This document shows, piece after piece, positions 47,301 through 59,120 of a DNA stretch of 64,000 nt. Below the pieces are notes generated by a model. That model saw only the letters and a list, made by a program, of their open reading frames with translations. It did not search any database and was not told the DNA's origin. This stretch comes from Anaeramoeba flamelloides (taxonomy: Eukaryota > Metamonada > Anaeramoebidae), in assembly GCA_027625915.1 (NCBI GenBank), contig JANTQA010000016.1, forward strand, positions 2,485,001 to 2,549,000, read 5' to 3'. Positions within the stretch are counted from its first letter, which is position 1. Every line of letters begins with the position of its first letter. The translations under genes and the position numbers were made by a program.

Positions 47301-49075
47301 TTATAGATAAATAAATTTAAACCAGATTCATGTATCTTCTGGTATATATTAATCAAAGATACATCCCGATGCCATGTTGCCACTAGTTATATTTAAAAAT
47401 GGGGAATAAGTAGTTTAAAGAGTTTTACCAAACGAGAAAACTTATAACTTTCAATAACTTATAAAAAGACAAAAGAAGAAAAAAAATAAAAACTTTTCAA
47501 GAAAATCATTGAAAAAATTAAAAAAAACATATACTTTGGTTTGGCCAGAAATATATTTTACAAGGACATATTCAAACCTACAACCAATCAGTTAGTATTT
47601 TACTTAGTCATCAGAAATATAAGTTTTGATTCAATTGTGAATACAATAAATAAATAAAAAATTGAAAGTTTTGAGTACTTGGAGATATTAATAGATATAA
47701 AGAACACACCTGGTAATGATTAAAACATACCTACTTCCACATATTTACTGAATTTTAGATCGTCCTTAATCTTAGAGAATTATTTCAAATCATCTGATAA
47801 ATTCGAATAAATTTCAAAAAATTTTCGTTCAATTTCCATTTATATAAATCTTCGAACTGTTTCTTTATCAAACAGTCCACTATAAAGAATATTTTGGAGA
47901 TCAACTAATTTTACAGAGTTTCTTAACAATTGACTTCATAAAATGCTTTATTCAATGTTTGAACATAAAAATTGTAAAAAGGAAAACAAGTAAAAATTTA
48001 CAAAACATAAATTGCAATTTATCAGTATGAAAAACACGAGTTGGGTTGTGAGAGACAAAAAAACTCCTAAATAACCATTTATTTTTTCTCAAGCGCACAG
48101 TTGTTTGAAGAACAAAATAGTATTCGCAAAAAACAAATTAATTTTTCAGTGATCCCTAAAGTAGAAATATTTTGGAAAACAAATTCACCTCAAGAATTCT
48201 TCTATAACAATAACAAACTCAAAAAGTTACAATACTAATAAGATTAACATGGTGAAAGTTTCCAAATTCAAACTGTATGTAAAATTACATTGCTATTTTC
48301 TTCAATAATAAAATCTATCATATTAAAAAGAAAAAAATATTTTCACTTGAATTTTTCCACTTTTTGTTTTATAAATGGAGTTTGCCAAATAAAGGTGATT
48401 GTAAGTTGTGTTCTCCATTTGTTTGGTATTTTGTTATTTTTTATGCTACAATACTTCTGTGTATTGTGTAAAACTCGGGAAACCTAAACAAAACGACAGA
48501 TTTCAAATTGAAAAAAGATAATCAGTTGAAAATTTAACTCACTTAAATTCTATAGTACAATTTGAAAAGAATGGTCTTGTTTGAAAAAAGAATGAAAAAT
48601 TGTCATTTTGTTGTTAATTTTGCAGATTTTGAGATTTTTTTTTTTTAATAAGAAAAAATAATTTAACGTTTAATACAACAAATAGCAAATAAGAAATTTA
48701 AAATTTCTATTGTTGAAGTTTGGACAAAAAAGTAAAAAAATTATGAAAGAAAGGTAAAATACAATCCAAAAGTGCCAAATATTGTAAAATTCTTATTCAC
48801 CTAGATTTCCTATTCATCTAAAAAATCAATTTGACAAAAAAATTCACGAATCGAAAAACACAATATTGTATGAACGAATTGAGTTCACGGGCTGAATTTT
48901 GAATTTTTCAAAACCAAGAGAAGAATAAAAAAAAAAAAAAGTTGTACTAAAAAAATCAAATCAGCTCTAAGAGGATCAAAATCAAAAAAAAGGCCAACAT
49001 GGTGTGAAACAGAAATACAAGTGGAAAATTTTGCAAACTTTTTGAAAATTAGTGTTATTAATTCATTTTTTTCCA

Positions 49076-51724
49076 ATGAAACTCCTTTTTGTCTCTCTTT
49101 TTGTCATTTTTGCCTTATTATATATTGAAACAGAATCAACCTTAGGGTTAGATATTTCCACGACTGATTGTGGTGAAATAACACTTGATCAATGGAAGTA
49201 AAATTTCTTTCAAATAAAAAAGAAAAATAAACAAAAGAAATTCTCAAAATCTTTTTTCCATTTTTAAAATCCCCTTATTATAGATGCCATGTAAATGAAG
49301 GCAAGGAATTTGCAATTGTCGAAGCTTTTCGTGGTGGATACCAAATTGGTGAACATCTCGTAGAATGTGTTGCTAATGCTTGGAAAGCTGGTATGAAGCA
49401 TGTTGATGTTTATGTGTTTATGTGCCCAAACTGTAGAGGAAACAACCCCCCAGAAACTGCAGTAAAAACAATTGTTAACTATTTGTCTGAACACAATGTT
49501 AAATATGGAATGATGTGGTTTGATATTGAGCTTTGTATGCTTTTTTTTTCTTTTTTTTTTTCTTTTGTTTTTTTTTTTCCTCCCTTAAGGGAATAGTCTA
49601 AATTATTTTTTTTTTAATCAACTGTTTTCAAAAAATAAGAACACAAATACAAAAAAGTGTTGCCCAAAACTGTTTAAAATTGTGACTTTGATATTTTTGG
49701 TCATATTTTTGAAACATTTTATTTCTCTCTTTTTTAAAACATCTATACTCTCTATAATTTTTTGAGATAAACTTCAACTAATCTGAATTTTAGCAGAGGA
49801 CCTTAAAAACGAAGAAAATCTAAAAAATATCCGACACTAAATAAAAATGAATTAATTTTTTTCCAAAAATGTTTTGAATAAATAAAGTGAACAAAAATTT
49901 TATTAAAAATTCTGAAATTGGTCTCTGTAAATTTTAACCAAAATATTACTTTACTTTTCATCACCTTTAACAAAAAACAGTAGTCCTTTGAAAAAACAAT
50001 TTTTTTTTTTTTTTGAGAATTCAACATTTAATTTTATTAAATTGAAAAGTGAATGGAGATACACCTTATTATTTTTGACAAAGTGGCAAAATTTGAGTTT
50101 GTAATAATAATTAAATAATAAACAATGCGAAAAAAAAAAAAAAAAAAATTAAATTCAATTGAAAAAGATATCAGAGAAGCAAAGTTAAAGATGTTAATAG
50201 GATTATCAATATTTTGCTTTTTCAAAAAAATTCAAAAGTTTTCTACAAGATATAAAAAAAAAAATACAAAGAACAAAAAAACAGTTTTAAAAGGCATTCT
50301 AAAGCCATTTAAAATCAAAAAACATTCTTTTGGTGAAGAATTTTTTTTTTTGTTTTTTGATAATATTTCCGATCAAATTAGGGTTATTAATTCAGAATAA
50401 CAAAATTCAAAATATTTTCCGTTTGTTCACTTTTTTTTTCTTATGGGAATTTTCTAATTAGCAAATGAAAAATTAGATTTCAATTTCCCAAAATTATATT
50501 TCATCATGGCAGTGAATCGAAAAAAAGCCAACGTCTCGACAAACAATTCATAAATAAAAAATTTAAAGTTCACTTTCCCAAAAATCGTGTTTTATTGCCA
50601 TAGTTAGTAAAAAAAACAAAATAAAAAGATCTTCAAAAATCAATTAAAAAGGAAAATTGATTAATTATTTTTTGAAAATTTGAGATAATGCCTATTTACT
50701 TTTTAAATACGAATTTAATGGAAAAAAACGAAAAATGGGATAAATAACATTTTCCTTTTATTTCCAAATACATTGGAATATTCATAAAATGTTCTCAAAT
50801 ATAAGATTAAAAATAAATTGCTTAATTTTACAAATAAAAATCTATCATTCAAATTAAACAAATATATTAATTGATTTTTTTTTATAACTACTGTTTATTA
50901 TTTGTATTAATTCTTTTAGGTACTGGATGTTGGAATTCAGCTTCTGAAAATGCTCAATGGATCAAAAGAGCAGTTGATCAAGCTAAATCAATGGGCGTAA
51001 ATGTTGGAATTTATTCAAGCCATTATGAATGGGGCGCAACTGTTGGTAGTTATGAAGGATTCAAGGATCTTCCACAATGGTGTACGTTTTACCTTTTTTT
51101 TTTATTTATCTTTTACATAGTATTTCAAGTTGTTTTGAACTTTTCATTTTTTGAGAAAATTTTGGAGAGATTAGATGAAATGTCTCAAGATTCTTGTATA
51201 ATTCAATTGTATAATTTTTTTTCTTAAAAAACCACTATTAACTCTCTTTTTTTATTTAATTATCTCTTTATATTTAATAGACGCACATTATGACAATAAT
51301 CCATCTTTCTCAGATTCGGTATGCTTTTCATTTTTAATACTCTACTATTTTTTATACTTTAATTGATTTTTATATTATATTTTTTTTTTTTTTTTTCAAT
51401 TTGAAATGTTACAATTAAATTAATTGATTTTTTGGTTGAGTATATTTTCCAAACCGATTAATCTTTTCTTTAATTTGACTTTTTGTTTGAAATGAGAAAT
51501 ATAAAATATAAAATATAAAATAAAAAAAAAAAAAAAATGTTAATTTTTGTATCAATGTAAACAGTTATGTAATTCAAATAACCATCTTTAAATTTATTCT
51601 TAAATATTTTTAATTTATATTATAGTGGGCTTATCAATACGGTGGATGGACCAAACCATCAATTAAGCAATATAACGATCATTCAACTAATTGCTACACT
51701 AATGTTGATGTCGATTATTATTAA
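49076..51724 (+). CDS. secreted GH25 (Ch-type) lysozyme, five exons
   Basis: Exons are 49076-49197, 49284-49534, 50920-51081, 51281-51318 and 51626-51724. All have GT...AG borders and agreeing phases, giving 223 residues. Residues 1-22 are a hydrophobic signal peptide (MKLLFVSLFVIFALLYIETE). The mature part starts LGLDIST with the active-site Asp26. AIVEAFRGGY, AGMKHVDVYVFMCPNCRGNN, YGMMWFDIEL (Asp121/Glu123 of the DxE motif), GVNVGIYSSHYEWG, YAHYDNNPSFSD and the C-terminal GGWTKPSIKQY follow. These are typical of the glycoside hydrolase 25 lysozymes of amoebae and nematodes. It should cleave peptidoglycan between MurNAc and GlcNAc, most likely in phagolysosomes or outside the cell to digest bacteria. 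Several cysteines suggest disulfides. It is the most intron-dense gene in the window, including one 1.4 kb intron and a 38-nt exon. Confidence 0.93.
49535..50919 (+). other. 1,385-nt intron of the GH25 gene
   Basis: The donor TGTATGC is followed by a T-run, and the acceptor is TTTTAGG. Phase 1 on both sides restores DIELCTGCWNSASE. The interior is non-coding. A stretch near 50445-50600 resembles the ends of element C (GAATTTTCTAATTAGCAAATG) but is too diverged to call. Confidence 0.85.
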
Positions 51725-51959
51725 GCATAAATCTTATTCTTTTTATTTCTTAAATGATACTAATTTTTTAACAAATCAAAAACTAATGATGAGGTCTTAT
51801 TTTTTCTCTTTAAAATTTTCTTTAATGAAATTTATTATTTAGTTCTGAAATTTTAACAATAAATGAGAAGGAAACTTTAATATCTTTATTTACATTTTTT
51901 GTTTTGAATTTTCTTGTAATTGTATTTTATTAATTTTCGTTTTATTTTTAGGTTAATAA

Positions 51960-52990
51960 TCAAAAAAAAAAAAAAAAGAAAAATGAAATATTTTCATTTC
52001 AGAAAATTTATCTAAAGTGAAAAAAGATACTATCTGTTCGCAAAAAAAAAAGTTAAACACGATTTTTAATGAGAAACCTTTTTTAAAATAAAAACAAGAT
52101 CAATTAACAAATGAAAAAATAACTCATTAAAGATAAAATGAAGAATTAAATTTAATAACAGTTTTTTTTTTTTAATACTATCTTTTGGTAGGGGGTTTCT
52201 CTTTGATTGATCCAAACTCCATTTCACTCAAAGGGGACCGGCAAAAATGAAAAATTCACTTTATTTTTAAGAATCAACCAAACTTAGATTGTTTAGAAAT
52301 ATGAGAAATAATAAACTTCCTATTATATTCAATAATTATAAATTAAATATCAGAACAAATTATAAATTTCAAAAAAAAAATGATAAAAAATTTTTTGGGT
52401 ACTATTCATTGGAATAACTCATACAAAATTCTCAATTTCTTTTGTAAATTAAAATTGCTTATAAATAAGATTTTTTTACTTATAAATGTATTAATTTTAA
52501 AAGAACAGACAAAGCCTCACTTTTATTAATTTTAATTTGGAGTTTCAAACATTTTGTTTTCTAAATTTATTTTTAAAAAAAAAGAATAAAAGAAAAGGAG
52601 AAATACAAAAGCAAATGGGAAAAAATTTGCAAAAAGCAAAAAAAAAAAAAAATTTAAAATATGAAAAAAAATGATTTTGATCTAAAAATTCATATTTTAG
52701 TTTGAGAAGAATAATGAATTAAAAATATAGAATATGTTCTATTTTATCAATAAAACTTGCCCCTTTGACTCAAAAAGAGTTTATAGTTAAAAAATTGTAA
52801 AAACAGTACTATTTTTAAGGATCTCCCAAAAAACAATTAGGCTATTTGATAATCAAGTAGATTTCAATTTTTTTGTTGTAACAATTAAAAATAACATAAA
52901 GAATTATTTTTTGTAGTGAATTTATTTCTAGCTTTAATTGATTTTATCTGGTGTATTGAGGTTCTATTTATGTTACCAATTATCGTTTGT
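51960..52990 (+). repeat. interspersed repeat F, copy 4, split by element B
   Basis: The left part to 52213 matches copy 3 (AAGATCAATTAACAAATGAA ... TTAAAGATAAAATGAAGAAT). The right part from 52783 resumes it (CAGTACTATTTTTAAGGATCTCC, versus TGACTATTTTTGAGATCTCC in copy 1). Element B copy 2 lies between them. Confidence 0.6.
52214..52782. repeat. terminal-inverted-repeat element B, copy 2
   Basis: 569 bp with ends AAACTCCATTTCACTCAAAG and TTTGACTCAAAAAGAGTTT. Nearly identical to copy 1 over its first 100 bp (CTTTATTTTTAAGAATCAAC, then CAAACTTAGATTGTTTAGAA). Inserted in repeat F copy 4. Confidence 0.85.
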
Positions 52991-53022
52991 TTTGAACTTT
53001 TTTCCCCTGTTTTCCAAATAGT

Positions 53023-54067
53023 AAACTCCATTTTACCGAAAGAGGTTGAGTCAAAAATGAAAAATAAATTTTTTAGGAATTCGACAAAGATAAGATTGTT
53101 AAGAAATAGAAGATATTATAAAATTCAAAAGAAAGTTGGTCTTCATGAAAGAAATACCAGAACAAATATAATATTTTTTAAAAAAAATAAAATCATAAAA
53201 TATTTGCTAAATTTATTAAATTATCGATTTTAATAATAAAAATTATTTTCGGAAATTAAAGCCATTGATAATAAGATTTTTGTAAGTGATGATAAAATTT
53301 GTGATTATTTAACAAAATTTATATAAAAAAAGTTTAGAAATTCAGTTAGTATCATAAAGTGCCTTAGAGTACCGTAGAGTACCGTGGGGTGCCTAGGTTT
53401 TCCAGAATTCAAAAGAATAGAGAAAAATATTTGATTTTACTCAATTTTTTTAAATTCTGGAAAACCTAACGGCTGTTTTTTTTCAATTTAAGAAATAAAC
53501 CGAAAATTTAAGAAATTTCCTTTTTTTTTCTTAAATAAAAAAAACCTAACCACGTTTTTCCAGAATTCAAAAGAATATAAGCAAAATTTTTGATTTTACT
53601 CTATTCTATTAAATAATGATAAAGGTAACTGTGTTTTTTTTTTTTTTTAATTTAACAAATAAAAAGAAAATTGATGAAATTTTCTTTTCATTCTTTATAT
53701 TAAAAAGAACCTAACGGGACACATTAGTAAAGTAATTTTCTCTCTTCAAAAATAAATAAAATAAAATAAAAATGTAAGATAATAAGATTTTTTATCAGTA
53801 AATATATCCTTTTTAAAAGGAAATCACAAAGATTCAATTCTCTTAAAGTTAATTTGGGGGTTTCAAAAAATACTTTTATTGAAAATTGGATTTTTTAAAA
53901 AGGAAATAAAACCATGAGATTAGTAAAAATTATCAAAAACAAAAAAAATAGAAAAAATGACGAGATCTAAAAATTGAATTTTAGTTTGAGAAGAATATTG
54001 AATCAAACACATATACTTTTTTATATTTCTACAATAAAACTTTACCACTTTGACTAAAAAAGGGTTT
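53023..54067. repeat. terminal-inverted-repeat element B, copy 3, interrupted
   Basis: The left end AAACTCCATTTTACCGAAAG and right end CTTTGACTAAAAAAGGGTTT are diverged from copies 1 and 2. The left interior keeps AGATAAGATTGTTAAGAAAT and the right interior keeps GAGATCTAAAAATTGAATTT. A solo repeat E (53341-53730) sits inside and accounts for the extra length. Oldest-looking of the three. Confidence 0.7.
53341..53730 (+). repeat. repeat E, solo copy 3, inserted in element B
   Basis: It starts with degenerate 11-bp units (GTGCCTTAGAG, TACCGTAGAG, TACCGTGGGG, TGCCTAGG). Two hairpins built from CCAGAATTCAAAAGAATAGA and TTTAAATTCTGGAAAACCTA follow, then a third based on AATAAAAAGAAAATTGATGA. The order equals that after the LINE fragment at 16502. 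No LINE coding sequence adjoins it. Confidence 0.75.
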
Positions 54068-54584
54068 AGATTAAAATTTTGAAATCTTTTTTTAAAAAAT
54101 TATCTAAATTATAATTTTATTTCATCCTTACTTTAAATCATTATTATTATTATTATTCTTATTATTGTTGCTATCTGAAAATCAATAAGAATTCTGAGGA
54201 TAAAGAATAGTTTTCATCAAAAAAAAATATATTTAATTTTGAAAAAGATATTATAAAAAGTAAAAATAGAATACATAATAAAAAGCATCATTTCTCAAAA
54301 TGGTTTTGAATAATTGATAAAAAATAAAAAAAGTACAAAAAATAAAAATAAAACAAAAAATTTATTTGTAATATCATATTTTTAAAATAAAATAAACATT
54401 ATTCATAAAAAAAAAAAAAAAAATAAAATATTAAAGTTTAAATTTAAAGTTTTCTTCATCACAAATTAATATAATAAATTTATTCTTTTCCCATTGCAAT
54501 TTTATTTTTTTGATCATTTTTCTATTCTGAGAATATTTTTGATCAATTCTAGTTGTAAATTTTTTGGTACATTTAATTTTCTTT

Positions 54585-57500
54585 TTAATTTTGATTGGCT
54601 TTTTTTGATTTAAATTTCCAAATTTTCAAAATATTTTCCTTAATGGATAAGGTAGCTAAAAATTTACCACTGGGTGAGAATTGTACTAAATTAATTTTTT
54701 TATTATGAGCAACAATATTTTTGAGTTGATTTTTTTTAATATTTAAATATAATAATTCACCAACATTATTGCCAAAGGCAAAATAATCAGAATTCAATTC
54801 AATCTGGGGGAAAGAAGTTAATTTTGATAATAGATTTAACGAATATGATTTAATGATTTCATTAATATTTTGATTGATAAAAATTTTTGATATAAATTGG
54901 CAAATATCTATTAAATTACTGAATAATATTTTTGGAGATTTCGAAAAGCAATTTGTTAACAAATTTATGGCATTAATTTTAATAAAATCCTTATTATAGG
55001 GATGCTTAACAATTTTTATTATTTTTTTAACAAAATTTATTGGGTCCTGTTGCCAAATAAAATATAGTGGCTCTGAAATAATATTAATATCATCATCATT
55101 GCTACAGTTTTTAACATGATCATTATTATCGTTATTGATGGCAGTGGTTTTGATATTAAAATTGGGGTTTAATTTCGATTCAACTAAGAAAATTGAATTG
55201 ATTAATAATAATTTATTATTTAAATATTGTTTAAATAAATTAAACCCCTTGCAAAGTATATAAGAAGCAAAATGTGTTGTAATTTTCTCATTTTGAAAGG
55301 ATAACATTGATAATAATTTATTTAATAAAGTTTTTAAAATAGTTTTATCGATTAAACTTTTTTTTGAGATAAAAATCAATGCTAAGGTGAAAGTTGAAAT
55401 ATGATGAGAATACTGAATATTTGATTTTAATAAGGTTTGCGTTAGTATTTTGATTTCTTTATTTAATAGTTTAACTTCCATTCTTTCAATGACCGTTGTA
55501 AATAAAAATCTTGCCGCCTTTTCAATTAATGGTTCAGTTGGCCTATACCAAAATTTTACAATTTCATTCAATGATAATCGAAAGGTTTGCTTGGAAATTA
55601 GCTGAGTATATTTTTCAATTAAACTGATACCAAGTTCTAAAAATTTTGGGATTGAAGAATCTTGAAGAGCAAACGATAATGAGATTAATATCAATGAATA
55701 TTGGCTCGTTATAGTTGTAGATGCCATCCAGAGTGGTTTTAAATTTTCTTCTTTCTCCCTTTTTTGTACCTTCCCCTTCTCACCCCTCCCCCCTTTCTCT
55801 CGCCCCTGCACCTTCCCCACATTACCATTATTAATATTAATATCATTTATTGATCTATTTAATGAAATAATTAAAGAGCCAAAATTGTCAATCGAGCCTT
55901 GAATCATTCCCTTATGCAACAGTTCTTTAAAGCCAATTGAAAGACCAATTTTATCAATTGCTTTTGACATTCTCCAGGGAAACCAAAAGCTAAGTAATTC
56001 TAAGATTTTTTTTTCTTCAAAGTCTAATTGATTCAAATATTTGTTGATATCTAAAATAATTGTTGGGATTTGCTGATAGCGGAAATTGGAAGGCAAGCCA
56101 ATTGTGGTTACTTTAATATATCTTGTTAGAAAATCTTTTTTTTCCCAATTATATTCTTTTGGGTTTATTATAAAATGCTTTACAGGCCTATGGTTTGAAT
56201 CCCATTTATCAATTATTTGGAAATTATCCGTATTTTTATTTGGATTTGGATTATTATCAAACCCGTCATTGCCATTAAAGCTGCTGCTATTAAAATCATT
56301 TTCAAAATCATTTTCAATAATATCGAAATCCTCCGTATCAATAATTTCCATACTATTCTTACTCTTACTCCTATGCCTAAACCTACTCTTGTTGCTGGTA
56401 CCAGTGCTGGCACTGTTACCATTGTTGTTGCTTTTGCTATTTAAAGAATCTTCATTTTGAATATTATCAAATTTCAGAATTTCGTTAGATATTGTATCAC
56501 TTACGATATTTTCTAAATCACCTGAAGATAAATTCCAAACATATAGCATATTATTAATTGTTTTGGAAAAAAAATAATCATTGGTTCTTTTCCAATAAAT
56601 ATCCGTAATTTGCCCAGAATGGCCTGAATAAATTGCAAATTCAGAAAGAGTTGCAACATCAATTACAGAAATGTTTGTGTTACTGACTGAAAGTATATAT
56701 TCTCGAAATCTGCCCTCGGGTGGTTGGAAAAAGGATATAATTGGCTCAACGTGCGAATAAAATCTTTTTAAGAGAATACATTTCCCTAAATCCCAGATAC
56801 AAACAAAGCAATCCAATCCACCTGAAAATAAATATTTTTTTTTTAAATCAGTTTTTGGAATAAATAAACACGTGACTGTTGTTTTATGCCCCCCAATAAA
56901 ATTTCTGAGATTTTTTTTTTTTTTGGTGATCCTAACGGGTTTTTTTCTTTGTCTTTTCTTACGACTCCCATTATCTTCATTATTAGTAATATCTATAATT
57001 GAGATGTTCCCGGAATTATGCCCTGTGATGATTTTTTCAGGCAGGCCGTTTTCATTTTTATAAATTAATCTACATGTAATTAAATTAGAATCAAGATTAT
57101 TTTTCTTTCGATTTTTGATATTTCTTTTTTTTCTTTTTTTTTCTTGTTCTTTTTTCTTCTGGCTGTTTATCTTTTTACTTTTGCTATCATAATTATCATG
57201 ATTTTCATCATTGACAGATGGAATTGCTTGTATTGTTGGTAAAAAATTTAAAGTTGAGAAGGAAGAGCAAAATGGTATTATTTTGGGTATATTTTTTAAG
57301 TTCTTGTCATTGAAAAAAAGAACCTTTTCCCTTTCCCTTTCGTTTGTTTTTAATATTAAAGGTGTTTTTTGATTTCCAAAGTTCTTTTGTAATTCTTTTC
57401 GTATTTGATCAAGTGTCCAAATGTTAAAATTCAAATTTGAGCTTGAATCTAAGCCAACCAAAATAATAATTGGATCTTTGTTTTTCTTGTTTTTCTTTTT

Positions 57501-59026
57501 CTTTCTAGCATACAGTTTTTTTTTTTTATGGAATTTCTGAAAGTTGAATAAAGAAGATAAAAATATTTTTTGAGTTTCCAATATACAAAATAATAGAACA
57601 TCATTTGAAGTGTTGATAGGTACATTAAAAAAATCATTCTCTTTGTTTTTTCTATTCTGAACCTTGTTTTCATTCCCATTCCCATTCTTATTCCCATTCA
57701 CGTTTTCATCTTTATGAGGTATGGATATTAAAAATATCTTTTCAGAGCTAGTCGATACAAGTAAATGGTGATCTTTGATGAATTCAATTTGAATTAGCTG
57801 GTATTTTTCGGGCAAAAAAATTGGATCTGTTAATTGTGTCATTGTACGATCAAAAATATAGATCCGATCAAGACAACCAACAACAAACCTCCTATTGTTC
57901 TGAGAAACAGAAAGCACAACGGGGTGGAGCCCTAATCCCAATTTTTTTTTGTTATATATTTCTGGCTGCTGATAAGGGCGCTTTTGATTAGTGCCTGTAC
58001 CAGTGCCAGTGCCAGTGTCAGTGTTAATGTTGGTTTTGGATTTACTTTTGATTCTAATCTTGGCTTTCGTTCTTGTGTTGGTGTTAGTGTTTGTGTTTGT
58101 GTTTGTGTTTGTGTTTCTGCTAATGTTGGTTTTGGTGTTAGTTTCAAAAATTGTTGAAGGTAATTGAGATAAAATTAGTTCAGAATCCGATCCTAATGAT
58201 AATAGCATCTCTGCTTGGTTTTGTTTTAAATACTTTGACTTGTTATTACTGGGCCCTTTGAGTGGCTGAAGAATAGCCATATCAACAATCCAAGAGCCAT
58301 GCGCATACGATTGGTAGATGACTTTTAAAGTTTTTAAATCAACAATCTCTATGTAATTTGTTGTTCCGCACCCAAGGAGACAGAGACGAGACATTGCATA
58401 AAAGACTTTGACTCGTTTTGGGTTGCATTGAAAAACTTGTTTTTTACAAAACGTGAAACCATCATAGGAATGAAAAAGGTTAACATAACCATCCGTTGAA
58501 ACTGTTTGTTTTGTTTTTATTTTTGTTTTTATGGTTGTTGATTGTTGTTGTTGTTGTTTTTTTTTTTTGATTTTGAATTTAGAACAAAAATTAAGAAGAA
58601 AAATTCATTTTGTGGAAAATGGTGGAAAAAAATTGTTAGATCTCGAAGAAAAGATCGTTACAAATGTTTAAATTTCATGAGATTTTTTAGATCTAGAAAT
58701 AACGATCAAATAAAAAAGAAAAATCAAAAAAAAAAGATAAAAAATTCTTTTTTATTTTCGAAGGATTCAATCTAATTACTTGAAGCAAATAAAGTGTTTG
58801 AAGGATCTGGTATTTCAACAATTTCAATGACACGGGTTCTGTGGGTAAACGAGACAACAGAAAGCTGTGTTAATAACTTGTTTTCAATTTTCCATACCGC
58901 CACTTGACCATAAGAATTGCCAGTGATCAGTGTATTTCCTTTTTTTGAAAGAAGCGTTGCGGTTACTTCATGATAAAGGGGTATCTTTTCATTTAAAAAA
59001 AGAACAGGAAGAGATAAATTTTCCAT
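54585..59026 (-). CDS. WDR7: WDR7 / rabconnectin-3 beta-like WD-repeat protein (two exons)
   Basis: Minus-strand exons are 59026-58780 and 58501-54585. The 278-nt intron (GTAATT...CAG) joins in phase 1 to read TLFASISTDGYVNLF, giving 1387 residues. The start MENLSLPVLFLNEKIP then SKKGNTLITGNSYGQVAVW matches the first WDR7 blade. Further WD blades are at about residues 84-240 and 610-730 (HKTTVTCLF ... YLFSGGLDCFVCIWDLG, then HVEPIISFFQPPEGRF). The C-terminal blade spans about 1315-1385 (DYFAFGNNVGELLYLNIKKN ... FSPSGKFLATLSIKEN). An alpha-helical middle part lies between. WDR7 pairs with DMXL2 (rabconnectin-3 alpha) in a RAVE-like complex that controls V-ATPase assembly and so acidifies endosomes and lysosomes. 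NT, TGTG, KKKK and NGNG tracts expand the linkers. A model starting at the downstream Met (58394) loses 118 conserved residues. Confidence 0.9.
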
Positions 59027-59120
59027 GAAGCAGAGAAAAAAATAAAACTGAAAAAATGATTTTGTTTTTTTTATCCACGACAAGAAGAGCACAAAAATTG
59101 TAGTCACTTTTTTTCCTTAC

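Larger units (their letters stand above)
42126..49075. other. intergenic region with clustered small elements
   Basis: About 7 kb without a recognised gene. It holds element B copy 1 (42743-43293), element C copy 2 only about 30 bp further on (43324-43580), element D copy 3 (43841-44066), a GT microsatellite at about 44149-44162 and MITE A copy 3 (44205-44374). From 44400 to 49075 I see only A/T-rich sequence. A short frame near 47670 faintly recalls a LINE motif but is unsupported. Confidence 0.6.
51725..54584. other. intergenic region of nested repeats
   Basis: Between the convergent 3' ends of the lysozyme and WDR7 genes. It holds repeat F copy 4 split by element B copy 2, then element B copy 3 split by a solo repeat E. 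The remaining 500 bp are A/T-rich 3' flank of WDR7. No gene is recognised. Confidence 0.65.

Noticed and set aside
47640-47720. Frame reading FEYLEILIDIKN, faintly like a LINE thumb motif
   Set aside because: No flanking reverse-transcriptase motifs and no match to the LINE fragments here; too short to call.
50125-50400. 91-residue Lys/Phe-rich frame inside the lysozyme intron
   Set aside because: It starts in an A-run, has random-looking composition, and lies between phase-matched exons.
52916-53233. 105-residue plus-strand frame
   Set aside because: It straddles the end of repeat F copy 4 and the start of element B copy 3, so it is a chance frame in repeats.
55086-58147. Short frames on both strands within the WDR7 gene
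   Set aside because: Shadows of its N-, NT- and TG-rich linkers.
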